Shown in pieces: positions 1 to 8,741 of a DNA stretch of 64,000 nt. The DNA is from Limnohabitans sp. WS1 (lineage in GTDB: Bacteria; Pseudomonadota; Gammaproteobacteria; Burkholderiales; Burkholderiaceae_C). Each line of letters starts with the position of its first letter. Position 1 is the stretch's first letter. Under the pieces are notes generated by a model that was not told where the DNA came from, searched no databases, and was given only the letters and a program-made list of their open reading frames with translations. Location: assembly GCF_003063265.1 (NCBI RefSeq), contig NZ_NERU01000007.1:124001-188000 (forward strand), read 5' to 3'. Both the position numbers and the translations under genes were made by a program.

Positions 1-2
1 CG

Positions 3-581
3 GTGTGGATGCTGGCCATCGGGGCACTGTTTTTTCAGGCCCCGGTGCGCCGCGCCCAAATCTACGGCGCGGTGTTGTCTATTGTGGGCGTGCTGGTGGT
101 CTTGTCGCGCGGCGACTGGACCCAGCTCATGGCGGTGCGCTTGGTGATCGGTGACCTGTTCATTTTGCTGGCCACGGCCTGCTGGTCTTGGTACAGCTGG
201 CTGCTCAGCCGCAAAGACGAGCCCGAAGCCATCCGAAACGACTGGGCGGCATTCTTGCTCGCACAGGTGGTGTTTGGCCTGGCCTGGTCGGGCCTGTTTG
301 CGGGCATGGAATGGGGCCTGACCGATGCGCACATCACTTGGGGCTGGCCGCTCGTCAGTGCGCTGGCCTTTGTGGCCGTGGGCCCGGCCGTGCTGGCCTA
401 CCGCTGCTGGGGCCTGGGCATCCAGCAGGCAGGCCCTGCAGTGGCGGGCTTTTTTGCCAACCTCACCCCGCTGTTTGCGGCCATCTTCTCAGCCGCCTTT
501 TTGGGCGAGTTGCCCCAGCTCTTCCACGGGCTGGCGTTTGCGCTGATCATTGGCGGGATTTGGGTGTCTTCAAGGAAATAA
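3..581 (+). CDS. EamA/DMT-family transporter, 3' part
   Basis: The last 192 or so residues of an inner-membrane drug/metabolite transporter. The protein is almost entirely hydrophobic helices. The typical C-terminal EamA half is visible: a glycine/alanine-rich helix with A-V-G-P-A-V-L-A-Y, then A-G-P-A-V-A-G-F-F-A-N-L-T-P, then a final helix ending in a basic tail. The gene enters the window already open, so the true start lies upstream and the first in-frame GTG is not a start. The family exports or imports small metabolites; the substrate cannot be read from sequence. It ends with TAA and is followed by a 255-base gap. Confidence 0.85.
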   Translation: MWMLAIGALFFQAPVRRAQIYGAVLSIVGVLVVLSRGDWTQLMAVRLVIGDLFILLATACWSWYSWLLSRKDEPEAIRNDWAAFLLAQVVFGLAWSGLFAGMEWGLTDAHITWGWPLVSALAFVAVGPAVLAYRCWGLGIQQAGPAVAGFFANLTPLFAAIFSAAFLGELPQLFHGLAFALIIGGIWVSSRK

Positions 582-810
582 GACGAGCGGTTTTGACCCC
601 GCTGAAGCAGAAATTTCAACCATTGATTTTTGCTGCGAGCACGGACAGAGATTTGACGAAAGACTCGTTTGGAGCAAGTGCTGCCGCCCATTTTTTATTC
701 CCAACTAAAAGCCGAGTCGGAGAGCGGACTTTCACGCGCGACCATCTCGATCAAGACCCATGTCCGGTCCGCAGGGCACTGCCGACATGATAGGCAAAAT
801 CAGTAAAATG

Positions 811-839
811 CATGAAACTTCAATGAAGAGACATTCATG
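811..839 (+). promoter_or_regulatory. Candidate autoregulatory operator of the AbiE pair
   Basis: Two nested inverted repeats lie directly before the antitoxin start. The inner one is CTTCA-A-TGAAG (818-828). The outer one is CATGAA (811-816) with TTCATG (834-839), which overlaps the start codon. AbiEi antitoxins are known to repress their own operon by binding inverted repeats in the promoter, so this is a plausible operator. The rest of the 582-836 gap shows nothing else I can support. Inference only. Confidence 0.35.
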
Positions 840-1448
840 ACTGCCGCTGCCTTACTGCACACCCCGTCTTTGAAGGGCGCCACGGCTCACCTGGCGGATG
901 GCTTGCGCCCCGGCCACGTCTACCGGCGCGAGGATTTGGCTTTTCTGAGCAATGCCATTGATCGGCATCTGCACGAACTGGTGGCCATCGGTAAGCTTCA
1001 AAAACTGGCCCAAGGGCTTTACCACGCACCCAAACAATCCAGCTTTGGTCCACTCCCGCCTGCCGACGATCAGGTGGTGAAAGGCTTTCTGCGGGACAAG
1101 GAATTTCTGGTGTTCTCGCCTTCGGCTTACAACGCAGTGGGTCTGGGCACCACCCAACTCTACAACTGCACGCTGGTCTACAACCACAAGCGCCATGGCG
1201 TCTTCCAACTGGGCAATCGACAGTTCGACTTCCGGGTGAAGCCACGCTTTCCCAAAAAGCTGAGCCGGGAGTTCCTCTACGTGGATTTGCTCAACAACCT
1301 GAACGAACTGGCCGAAGACCGCGATGTGGTGCTCAGCCAGGCCCGCAGCAAGTTGTCCTCCTTTGATCTCAAGCGCTTGCAGGAGGCTGTCAAAAACTAC
1401 GGCAACATGGCCACACGCAAACGCTTTCGGGAGTGGATGGGTGCTTGA
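837..1448 (+). CDS. abiEi: AbiEi-like antitoxin / transcriptional regulator (type IV TA)
   Basis: A 203-aa protein of the AbiEi/DUF6088 kind. The N-terminal 70 residues form a winged-helix-like part (R-P-G-H-V-Y-R-R-E-D-L, then L-V-A-I-G-K-L-Q-K-L-A-Q-G-L-Y-H) as seen in AbiEi DNA-binding domains. The remainder is the C-terminal antitoxin domain. Its stop overlaps the GTG start of the next gene by 8 nt, the usual antitoxin-first order. In characterised AbiE systems this protein represses the operon and neutralises the nucleotidyltransferase without a stable complex. ATG at 837 is preceded by GAAGAGA. Assignment rests on domain character plus the very clear partner. Confidence 0.8.
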   Translation: MTAAALLHTPSLKGATAHLADGLRPGHVYRREDLAFLSNAIDRHLHELVAIGKLQKLAQGLYHAPKQSSFGPLPPADDQVVKGFLRDKEFLVFSPSAYNAVGLGTTQLYNCTLVYNHKRHGVFQLGNRQFDFRVKPRFPKKLSREFLYVDLLNNLNELAEDRDVVLSQARSKLSSFDLKRLQEAVKNYGNMATRKRFREWMGA

Positions 1449-2385
1449 ATTTCTCCACGACCGGCGCGACTTCGACCAATTGCTTGCGGTCGTCGCCAAC
1501 GACCGGGGACTTGATCCCATGCTGGTCGAAAAAGACTACTGGATCATGCATGGCCTGTGGGGCCTTCAGGCTCAGGGTTTTGTGTTCGAGCTCAAAGGTG
1601 GCACGTCCTTATCCAAAGGCTTTGGGGTGATTCATCGGTTTTCGGAAGACATTGACATCCGCATCGAGCCACCAGCTGACTTGGACGTGAAAACCGGTCG
1701 CAACCAGGACAAGCCGGCACACATCGCATCGCGGCTGGCCTTTTACGACGAGCTGGCCAAACGCATCCGCATTCCTGGCGTCGACAGCGTCGAGCGGGAC
1801 ACCTTTTTTGATGATGACAAGATGCGCAGTGCCGGCATTCGCCTGAACTATTACCCGCGCACGACCACCTTGTCCGGCGTGAAAGATGGCATCTTGCTGG
1901 AGCTGGGCTTTGATGACACGGCGCCCAATCGCGCTGTGACCATTTCTTCGTGGGCTTTGGAGTTTGCCCGGGATCGAGATATTCAGGTCTTGGACAACCG
2001 CGCTGTGAATGTCCCTTGTTACGCGCCCACGCACACCTTCGTTGAGAAACTCCAGACCATCTCGACCAAGTACAGGCGGCTTGCCGAAGCCAAGGCCTTC
2101 CCCGCCAATTTCCTTCGGCACTATTACGACGTGTACTGCCTTCTTGGGCTTCAGGAGGTGCAAGCGTTCATGCAGACGACCGCCTACCAAGAACGCAAGG
2201 TTCAGCGCTTCCGGTCCGGTGATGAGTTGGTCATTGCCAGAAATCCCGCATTCACACTGAATGATCCTGTGCAGCGAGACCTCTTCGCTCGGGAATACCG
2301 TCAATCATCTGCACTTTATTACCGAGGTCAGCCGGAATTTGACCAACTGCTTGCCAGGATCAAGGAACATCTGGATTCGATGTGA
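1441..2385 (+). CDS. abiEii: AbiEii/AbiGii-family nucleotidyltransferase toxin
   Basis: A 314-aa DNA polymerase-beta-like nucleotidyltransferase toxin. Motif I is K-G-G-T-S-L-S-K (residues 52-59) and the metal-binding motif is E-D-I-D-I (69-73). Later come the conserved H-T-F-V-E-K-L-Q-T segment and an R-H-Y-Y-D-V block, all diagnostic of the family. I start it at GTG 1441, which overlaps the antitoxin stop. The open frame runs further upstream to 1324, but that stretch lies inside the antitoxin gene. Characterised relatives stop growth by transferring nucleotides, in some cases to tRNA, and can abort phage infection. All key residues are present, so the toxin looks functional. Confidence 0.88.
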   Translation: MLEFLHDRRDFDQLLAVVANDRGLDPMLVEKDYWIMHGLWGLQAQGFVFELKGGTSLSKGFGVIHRFSEDIDIRIEPPADLDVKTGRNQDKPAHIASRLAFYDELAKRIRIPGVDSVERDTFFDDDKMRSAGIRLNYYPRTTTLSGVKDGILLELGFDDTAPNRAVTISSWALEFARDRDIQVLDNRAVNVPCYAPTHTFVEKLQTISTKYRRLAEAKAFPANFLRHYYDVYCLLGLQEVQAFMQTTAYQERKVQRFRSGDELVIARNPAFTLNDPVQRDLFAREYRQSSALYYRGQPEFDQLLARIKEHLDSM

Positions 2386-2681
2386 CGCTCGAACTTTGGG
2401 TGGGGACCAGGCCACAAGCAGTCATACTCCGGGGTCATTTCAAGTGCCCTTTGAGCTGTGACGGCTGTGGGTTGTAGACCGGTCCCTGGATGCACTGCTT
2501 GGCCAGTGACTGCTTATGGCGGATGCAAAAAATCAGTCGAACAACTGTGATGTCCGCTGTCAGCCTAAAGAAGCCCCGCGACCCACGACCTCAACTCTGC
2601 GTGACCCTGCAATCCAGCGATAAAGCTGCTGCCATCGCCTGTCAGCGATGGCAGCGCTTCAAAGCAGTCCACTGAACGGCA
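2386..2681. other. Intergenic gap without a supported gene
   Basis: This gap separates the convergent AbiEii toxin and SDR genes. Short open frames exist in it, but none has a ribosome-binding site, a recognisable domain or plausible codon use. Apart from the hairpin at 2628-2655 I see nothing in it. Confidence 0.6.
2628..2655 (-). terminator. Hairpin downstream of the SDR gene
   Basis: A perfect 11-bp stem (2628-2638 with 2645-2655) and a 6-nt loop lie 26 nt past the end of the minus-strand SDR gene, at the end of the tct/GGT operon. A strong uridine tract is lacking on the minus side, so it may be a weak or Rho-assisted terminator or a 3'-end stabiliser. Confidence 0.5.
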
Positions 2682-3482
2682 TCAATACGTCCCCGCGTAA
2701 GACCCCCCATCGGCCAACACGTTCTGACCCGTCATGTAAGCCGCATGCTGGCTGCACAAGAAGGCGCAGATGGCACCAAACTCTTGTGGGTTGCCGTAGC
2801 GCCCGGCCGGGATTTGCGCTTGCTGAATGGCACGCATTTCTTCCACGGTTTTGCCTTGCTTTTGCGCCATGGCGGGCAAGGTCGAGCGGATGCGGTCGGT
2901 GTCAAATTTGCCGGGCAGCAGGTTGTTGATGGTCACGCCTTTGGCCGCGATGGCGCTGCGCGATGCGCCCGCCACAAAGCCGGTCAGGCCGCTGCGTGCG
3001 CCGTTGGACAGGCCCAGCACGTCGATGGGCGCTTTGACGGCGCTGCTGGTGATGTTGACGATACGGCCAAAGCCGCGTGCGGCCATGCGGTCCACGGTGG
3101 CTTTGATGAGTTCGATGGGGGTGAGCATGTTGCCGTCGATGGCCTTGATCCAGGCTTCGCGGTTCCAGTCGCGAAAATCCCCGGGCGGTGGGCCGCCCGC
3201 GTTGGTCACCACGATGTCGTAGTCTTTGCCGGGGCCGCCTGCCACGTTCCAGATGGCTTCGCGTCCGGCTTCGGTGGTGATGTCCACCGCCACGCCGATC
3301 AGTTGCACTTGGCCACCGGTCTCGGTACGCAAGTCTTCAACGGCCTTGTTCAGCACCTCGGCGCCGCGTGCCACCATGACCACGTTCACGCCTTCCAGGG
3401 CCAAGGCCCGTGCGCAACCCCAGCCCAAGCCCTTGCTTGCGCCACCCACCAAAGCCCATTTGCCTGCAATGCCCAAATCCAT
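2682..3482 (-). CDS. SDR-family oxidoreductase (BKR-like, atypical active site)
   Basis: A 266-aa short-chain dehydrogenase/reductase. The Rossmann glycine motif is G-G-A-S-K-G-L-G (residues 13-20), and N-A-G-G (94-97) and the catalytic Ser region I-T-S-S (144-147) are present. The usual YxxxK is replaced: the aligned segment is S-N-G-A-R (159-163), so Tyr becomes Ser and Lys becomes Arg. This S-N-x-x-R form is known from a beta-ketoacyl-reductase-like SDR subgroup, so it is probably a stable variant and not decay. It is the last gene of the minus-strand tct/GGT operon. The substrate is unknown. Confidence 0.85.
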   Translation of the reverse strand: MDLGIAGKWALVGGASKGLGWGCARALALEGVNVVMVARGAEVLNKAVEDLRTETGGQVQLIGVAVDITTEAGREAIWNVAGGPGKDYDIVVTNAGGPPPGDFRDWNREAWIKAIDGNMLTPIELIKATVDRMAARGFGRIVNITSSAVKAPIDVLGLSNGARSGLTGFVAGASRSAIAAKGVTINNLLPGKFDTDRIRSTLPAMAQKQGKTVEEMRAIQQAQIPAGRYGNPQEFGAICAFLCSQHAAYMTGQNVLADGGSYAGTY

Positions 3483-3527
3483 GTTGATCTCCTGAAGTTG
3501 ATGATGTTGTGCGGTCTGTTGACCGGC

Positions 3528-4433
3528 TTAAACGGTGCGGCCTGCTGGCCGCGTGACCCAAAATACGCCCCCTAAAACCAGGGCCGTGCCCGCAATGATC
3601 CAGGCATTGAAGGGTTCGCCCAAAATCCACACCCCCATGATCAGGGTGGACATGGGGCCAATCATGCCGATCTGGGAGGTCAAGGCTGGCCCAATGCGCT
3701 CAATGGCCATCATGACGATCAAGACCGGCAAGGCCGTGCAGGCCACGGCATTGAGCAAGGACAGCCAAAGCACAGGCTCGGGGGTGTCAGCCCAGACCAA
3801 GGGTTTGAGCAAGGCGTATTGCAAGAGGCAAAACACGCAAGCGACCGACGTGGCCCAACCGGCCAGGCGCAAAGAACCCAAGCGTTTCACCAACTCGCCG
3901 CTGTAAGTGAGGTAAATCGCGTAGCTGACGGCGCTCAAAAACACCAACACCGCCCCCAAAGCGGCATCGGGGCCTTGCAAGCTGAGCTCGTGCCCGAACA
4001 CCAACAACACCCCCGAATAACTGATGGCCATGGCCACGCCTTGGCGGGGTGTGATGCGTTTTTTGAACAAAAACCAACCCAGTACCAAGACCAGTGTGGG
4101 GTTGAGGTAAAGGATCAGTCTTTCCAGCGAGGCACTGATGTAAGCCAAGCCCAAAAAGTCCAGAAAACTCGACAGGTAGTAGCCGCAAAAGCCCAGCCCT
4201 ATCACACCCAGCCAGTCGGCACGCGTCAACGGTGCCTTGCCCCGCCCGGCCCACCACGCCATCAACAAAAACATGGGCAGCGCAAACAACATGCGCAGCA
4301 TGAGCAAGCTGACGGCATCGACACCGTGGCGATAGGCCAGTTTGACGATGATGGCCTTGCCGCTGAAAGCGATGGAGCCTGCCGCAGCCAGCAGCAAGCC
4401 CGAGGTGAGCGAAGGGGCGGGCAAGCCCGACAT
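3528..4433 (-). CDS. EamA/DMT-family transporter
   Basis: A 301-aa inner-membrane protein with about ten hydrophobic helices arranged as two EamA repeats. The first repeat includes G-S-I-A-F-S-G-K-A-I and ends near L-Y-L-N-P-T-L-V-L-V-L-G; the second covers the C-terminal half. ATG at 4433 overlaps the TGA of the upstream gamma-glutamyltransferase gene by 1 nt (TGATG), which implies translational coupling. The open frame could begin one codon earlier at TTG, but the overlap favours ATG. Members of the family export amino acids and related metabolites. Coupling to a GGT suggests export or uptake of a product of gamma-glutamyl compounds, which is inference. Confidence 0.85.
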   Translation of the reverse strand: MSGLPAPSLTSGLLLAAAGSIAFSGKAIIVKLAYRHGVDAVSLLMLRMLFALPMFLLMAWWAGRGKAPLTRADWLGVIGLGFCGYYLSSFLDFLGLAYISASLERLILYLNPTLVLVLGWFLFKKRITPRQGVAMAISYSGVLLVFGHELSLQGPDAALGAVLVFLSAVSYAIYLTYSGELVKRLGSLRLAGWATSVACVFCLLQYALLKPLVWADTPEPVLWLSLLNAVACTALPVLIVMMAIERIGPALTSQIGMIGPMSTLIMGVWILGEPFNAWIIAGTALVLGGVFWVTRPAGRTV

Positions 4434-6055
4434 CAAAAGCCCACGGCCTGGCCGTCGCGGCGCGGGTCGCTGGCGGCTTGGTAGCCCTGCACTGCGGGGT
4501 CACCCATGCGCCAAATGAACTGGCCTGCACCGAAGTCTTGATACGAGTCGCTGATGACGTCCAACTGGTGGCCGCGTGCGATCAGCTCTTGCACCGTCTG
4601 GCCATTCATGGCCGCTTCGACGTTGATGTTCAAGCCCGAGTTGTAGCGCCAGCGCGGTGCGTCACACGCCGCTTGCGGGTTTTGGCCGTAGTCGAGCATG
4701 CGCACCAGAGTTTGCATGTGGCCTTGCGGCTGCATATTGCCACCCATCACGCCGTAGCTCATGACCGGCTGGCCATCTTTAGTGACAAAGGCCGGGATGA
4801 TGGTCTGGAAAGGCCGTTTGCCCGGCAACACCAGGTTGGCGGGGTTTTGGCCCTGCAGGTCGGTGCTGAAGCCGTGGCCCCGGTTTTGCAAGCTGATGCC
4901 GTATGTCGGCTCCACCACACCGGAACCAAAGCCCATGTAGTTGCTCTGGATGAAGCTGATCATCATGCCGTTTTCATCGGCGGCCGTGAGGTAAATCGTG
5001 CCGCCCTTGACCGGGTTGCCCGCCTTGAAATTTTGCGCCTTGTTCATGTCGATCAGCTTGGCGCGGCTGGCCAGATAAGCCGGGTCCAGCATTTGCTCGG
5101 GTGGCAACTCCATGAAACGCGGGTCGGCCACGTAGCGGTAGGTATCGGCAAAGGCGAGCTTCATCGCCTCGATCTGCAGGTGCTGCGAATCAGCACTGTC
5201 CACCTTGTGGCTGGCCATGTCGAAGTTGGACAGGATGCCGAGTGCGATCAAGGCCGCAATGCCTTGGCCGTTGGGCGGGATCTCGTGCAGGGTGTAACCC
5301 CGGTAGTCTTGCGCCATGGGCTTGACCCATTCGGGTTTGAAGTCGGCCAGGTCTTTGGCGGTGATGCTGCCGCCGTTTTCTTTGGCAAACTTTTCAATGG
5401 CTTCAGCGATCTCGCCGCCATACAGCGCTTGGCCCTTGGTGGCGGCGATGGCTTTGAGGCCACGGGCTGCATTCTTGAACTGGAACAACTCACCCACTTG
5501 CGGCGCACGACCCCAAGGCAAAAAGCTTTGTGCAAAGCCGGGCTGTGACTGCAGCTCGGGCGTGGCGGCGGCCCACTTTTGCTGCACCACCACCGGGATC
5601 AAATAACCACGCTCGGCCACCTCGATGGCGGGCTCCATCAGGTCTGCAAAAGGCAGTTTGCCAAAGCGGTCGCTCAGGGCCACCCAACCGGCCACGGCAC
5701 CGGGCACGGTGACCGAGTCAAAGCCGCGCTTGGGTGGTGTTTTGGTCTCGGCACCGTATTTGCGGTGAAAGTATTCGGGCGTCCAGGTGGCGGGCGCGGG
5801 GCCGGACGAGTTGAGGCCGTGCAGCTCTTTGCCGTCCCACAAAATGGCAAACGCGTCAGAGCCCAGGCCACAGCTCACCGGCTCGGTCAGGGTGATGACG
5901 GCGGCAGCGGCAATGGCTGCGTCGACTGCGTTGCCGCCCTTGAGCATCATGCGCAAGCCGGCCTGTGCGGCAAAGGGGTGAGAGGTGGAGACCACATTGC
6001 GCGCAAACAGCGGCAAGCGGGTGCTGGTGTAAGGAAATTGGTAATCGAAGTTCAT
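4433..6055 (-). CDS. Gamma-glutamyltransferase-family protein
   Basis: A 540-aa Ntn-hydrolase of the GGT family, which hydrolyses or transfers gamma-glutamyl groups after autocleavage into large and small subunits. The start of the small subunit is at G-G-T-I-Y-L-T-A-A-D. Thr353 aligns with the catalytic Thr of E. coli GGT, and a G-V-M-G-G-N motif lies further on, near the usual oxyanion region. N-terminal G-G-N-A-V-D-A-A-I-A-A is also typical. There is no signal peptide, unlike classical periplasmic GGT, so it probably acts in the cytoplasm. It starts 1 nt after the TTT receptor stop and overlaps the EamA gene. Acylase-type activity on another substrate is possible. Confidence 0.88.
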   Translation of the reverse strand: MNFDYQFPYTSTRLPLFARNVVSTSHPFAAQAGLRMMLKGGNAVDAAIAAAAVITLTEPVSCGLGSDAFAILWDGKELHGLNSSGPAPATWTPEYFHRKYGAETKTPPKRGFDSVTVPGAVAGWVALSDRFGKLPFADLMEPAIEVAERGYLIPVVVQQKWAAATPELQSQPGFAQSFLPWGRAPQVGELFQFKNAARGLKAIAATKGQALYGGEIAEAIEKFAKENGGSITAKDLADFKPEWVKPMAQDYRGYTLHEIPPNGQGIAALIALGILSNFDMASHKVDSADSQHLQIEAMKLAFADTYRYVADPRFMELPPEQMLDPAYLASRAKLIDMNKAQNFKAGNPVKGGTIYLTAADENGMMISFIQSNYMGFGSGVVEPTYGISLQNRGHGFSTDLQGQNPANLVLPGKRPFQTIIPAFVTKDGQPVMSYGVMGGNMQPQGHMQTLVRMLDYGQNPQAACDAPRWRYNSGLNINVEAAMNGQTVQELIARGHQLDVISDSYQDFGAGQFIWRMGDPAVQGYQAASDPRRDGQAVGF

Positions 6056-6056
6056 G

Positions 6057-7031
6057 TCATTCCAAGGTGATCTTGCGGTCGGTGATGATCTTTTTCCACT
6101 TGGCCGACTCGCTGGCCAGCATGGTAGTGAACTGGGCGGGCGTGCCGCCTACGGGCTCAATGCCAAAGCGCAAAAGCTTGTCCATCACTTCAGGGTCTTT
6201 GAGCACCTGGTTGGCCGCCGTGTTGATGCGGGTAACGACCTCGGCGGGCAGGTTTTTAGGGCCAAAGAAACCAAACCAGGTGTTGGATTCGTAGCCGGGC
6301 AACACATCGGCAATGGCGGGGATGCCCGGTGCAAGCGCTGTGGGCTTGAGGGTGGTCACGCCCAAAGCACGCAAGCGGCCGTCGCGCACATGCGGCATGC
6401 CGGTGGGCAGGCTGTCAAACAGCACGTCCACTTTGCCGGAAATCAGATCGGGAATGGCCAGTGCCGTGCCCTTGTAGGGGATGTGCACCACAAACACATC
6501 GGCCTGGGCCTTGAACAGCTCGGCCGACAACTGCACGATGGTGCCGTTACCACTCGAGGCGTAGTTGAGGCGGCCGGGGTTTTTCTTGGCGTACTCGACC
6601 CATTCCTTGACGGTTTTGGCGGGCGAGTTGTTGGGCACTAGCATGATGCTGGGCGCGTTGCCCAAATGGACAATGGGGGTGAAGTCACGCACCGCGTCAT
6701 AAGGCATGCGCGGGTTCAGGTTGGGGCCGATCGAGTGCGTGCTGGAGGTCGACAGCAGCAGCGTGTAGCCATCGGGGTTGGCCTTGGCCGCCAAGTCAGA
6801 GCCCAAAGTGCCGCCAGCGCCGGGGCGGTTTTCAACCACCAAAGATTGACCCAATTTTTCGCTGATTTTTTGCGACAAGGTGCGGGCAAACAAATCGGTC
6901 GCACCACCTGCCGGAAAGGGCACCAACAAACGCACCGGTTTGGTGGGGTAACTTTGGGCTTGGGCCACGCTCCAAGTTGCCAAGGTCAATGCCGAAACAC
7001 ACAGACATTTGAGCCAATTTCTTTTTTTCAC
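6057..7031 (-). CDS. tctC: TTT-system periplasmic receptor (Bug/TctC family)
   Basis: A 324-aa solute receptor with a cleavable signal peptide (basic M-K-K-R-N, hydrophobic stretch, A-Q-A cleavage near residue 25). The mature N-terminus Y-P-T-K-P-V-R-L-L-V-P-F-P-A-G-G is the Bug-family signature, with V-V-E-N-R-P-G-A-G-G about 30 residues later. Bug receptors bind carboxylates through backbone and water contacts in these loops and pass them to TctAB. It follows tctA in the same direction after a 185-nt gap holding a strong hairpin, and precedes the GGT gene by 1 nt. The substrate is probably an organic or amino-dicarboxylic acid; the GGT hints at a glutamyl compound (inference). Confidence 0.92.
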   Translation of the reverse strand: MKKRNWLKCLCVSALTLATWSVAQAQSYPTKPVRLLVPFPAGGATDLFARTLSQKISEKLGQSLVVENRPGAGGTLGSDLAAKANPDGYTLLLSTSSTHSIGPNLNPRMPYDAVRDFTPIVHLGNAPSIMLVPNNSPAKTVKEWVEYAKKNPGRLNYASSGNGTIVQLSAELFKAQADVFVVHIPYKGTALAIPDLISGKVDVLFDSLPTGMPHVRDGRLRALGVTTLKPTALAPGIPAIADVLPGYESNTWFGFFGPKNLPAEVVTRINTAANQVLKDPEVMDKLLRFGIEPVGGTPAQFTTMLASESAKWKKIITDRKITLE

Positions 7032-7170
7032 GGAAACCTTCCTGTTGTGAACACACTGAAAACTTGCCTGCAGAGCATTATTTTCTCAGACGGTGGTCAG
7101 GTCTGCCGCACTCAAGCGACAAGACCACAGTGAACCCCATCCCTGTCTGGACTTTGCGTATGCACCAACG

Positions 7171-7196
7171 ACAACGGCCTCCGAAGAGGCCGTTGT
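7171..7196 (-). terminator. Perfect 11-bp hairpin between tctA and tctC
   Basis: Arms 7171-7181 and 7186-7196 pair perfectly around a 4-nt loop. The hairpin lies between tctA (ends 7217) and tctC (starts 7031) on the minus strand. No T-tract follows, so partial termination or RNA 3'-end protection seems more likely than full termination. Such elements can set receptor-to-permease ratios. Confidence 0.5.
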
Positions 7197-7216
7197 CAGT
7201 GCGTCAAGTCAAAGCC

Positions 7217-8728
7217 TTACTCTTCAACAAAAGCCTCTTCACGCTTGGACTTGATCGAGGGCAATGCCACGATGATCAAGAGCAGCAAAGCCGCAGCCAG
7301 CAAGCCTGCCGACAAGGGGCGCGTGACAAACACACTCCAGTCACCACGCGACAAGAGCATGGCGCGGCGCAGGTTTTCTTCCATCATGGGCCCCAGGATG
7401 AAGCCCAGCAACAGGGGTGCTGGTTCCATGCCCAGTTTGATGAAGGTGTAGCCCACCACACCAAAGCCAGCCACCATCCAGATGTCCCAGGTGTTGTTGT
7501 TGGTCGAATACACGCCAATCGCGCAGAACAACACAATGGCCGGGAACAACCAGCGGTAAGGCACCGACAGCAACTTGATCCAGATGCCGATCAAAGGCAG
7601 GTTCAAGATGATGAGCATCGCGTTGCCGATCCACATCGAGGCAATCAAGCCCCAGAACAACTCGGGGTTGCTGGTCATCACCTGAGGACCAGGCTGGATG
7701 TTGTGGATGGTCATCGCGCCCACCATCAAAGCCATCACGGCGTTGGGCGGAATGCCCAATGTCAGCAAAGGAATGAAGGAAGTTTGCGAGGCCGAGTTGT
7801 TGGCCGACTCGGGCGATGCGACACCACGGATGTTGCCTTGACCGAAAGGCACTTCACCTGGACGAAGCTTGGTTTTCTTCTCGATGGTGTAGGCCGCAAA
7901 AGCTGCCAACAAGGCACCACCACCGGGCAAGATGCCCAAAGCAGAACCCAAGGCCGTGCCACGCAACACGGCAGGCACCATGTTTTTGAAGTCTTCAGCG
8001 CTGGGCATCAAGCCGGTCACTTTGGCCGTGAAAACCTCGCGGTCTTCTTCGGGCTTGGACAGGTTGGAGATGATCTCGCCGTAGCCGAACACGCCCATGG
8101 CGATCACGATGAAGCCCACGCCGTCGGTCAACTCAGGGATGTCAAAGCTGAAACGGGCCACACCCGAGTTCACGTCGGTGCCGATCAGGCCCATCAACAG
8201 ACCCAACACGATCATGCCGACCGCTTTGATGAGGGAGCCTGATGCCAACACCACAGCACCAATCAAACCCAGCACCATGAGCGAGAAATACTCGGCAGGG
8301 CCGAATTTGAAAGCGACTTCGGTCAAGGGGCCTGCGAAGGCGGCCAAAATCAAGGTGCCCACGCAACCAGCAAAAAACGAGCCCAAACCAGCGGCCGCCA
8401 AAGCGGGACCGGCGCGGCCTTTGCGGGCCATTTGGTAGCCGTCAATCATGGTCACCACCGACGAGGCTTCGCCGGGTAAGTTGACCAAAATCGCGGTGGT
8501 GGAGCCGCCGTATTGGGCACCGTAGTAAATACCGGCCAACATGATCAGCGCAGCCACAGGGGGCAGTGCATAGGTGGCGGGCAAAAGCATGGCGATGGTG
8601 GCCACAGGACCCACACCTGGCAAGACCCCAATCAAGGTGCCCAGCAAACAGCCGATGAACGCGTAAATCAGGTTTTGAAAGGTGAACGCCACCCCAAAAC
8701 CGAGAGCCAAGTTGTCAAACAGTTCCAT
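7217..8728 (-). CDS. tctA: TTT-system large permease TctA
   Basis: A 503-aa integral membrane protein with about twelve hydrophobic helices. Family hallmarks are the N-terminal G-T-L-I-G-V-L-P-G-V-G-P-V motif, Y-G-G-S-T-T-A-I-L-V-N-L-P-G-E near residue 75, and P-G-G-G-A-L-L-A-A-F near 265. Its C-terminal counterpart follows G-I-P-P-N-A-V-M-A-L. TctA forms the transport path with TctB and takes substrate from TctC using the ion gradient. The tctB gene lies just upstream (13-nt gap) and a hairpin separates it from tctC. The length is normal. Confidence 0.93.
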   Translation of the reverse strand: MELFDNLALGFGVAFTFQNLIYAFIGCLLGTLIGVLPGVGPVATIAMLLPATYALPPVAALIMLAGIYYGAQYGGSTTAILVNLPGEASSVVTMIDGYQMARKGRAGPALAAAGLGSFFAGCVGTLILAAFAGPLTEVAFKFGPAEYFSLMVLGLIGAVVLASGSLIKAVGMIVLGLLMGLIGTDVNSGVARFSFDIPELTDGVGFIVIAMGVFGYGEIISNLSKPEEDREVFTAKVTGLMPSAEDFKNMVPAVLRGTALGSALGILPGGGALLAAFAAYTIEKKTKLRPGEVPFGQGNIRGVASPESANNSASQTSFIPLLTLGIPPNAVMALMVGAMTIHNIQPGPQVMTSNPELFWGLIASMWIGNAMLIILNLPLIGIWIKLLSVPYRWLFPAIVLFCAIGVYSTNNNTWDIWMVAGFGVVGYTFIKLGMEPAPLLLGFILGPMMEENLRRAMLLSRGDWSVFVTRPLSAGLLAAALLLLIIVALPSIKSKREEAFVEE

Positions 8729-8741
8729 GAATTATTTCTCC

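Noticed and set aside
188..790. Plus-strand frame overlapping the end of the EamA gene and running past it
   Set aside because: Arg/Pro/Gly-rich shadow frame of a GC-rich gene with no start signal.
2490..2929. Two short plus-strand frames between AbiEii and the SDR gene
   Set aside because: No ribosome-binding site, no motif; the second overlaps the SDR gene in antisense.
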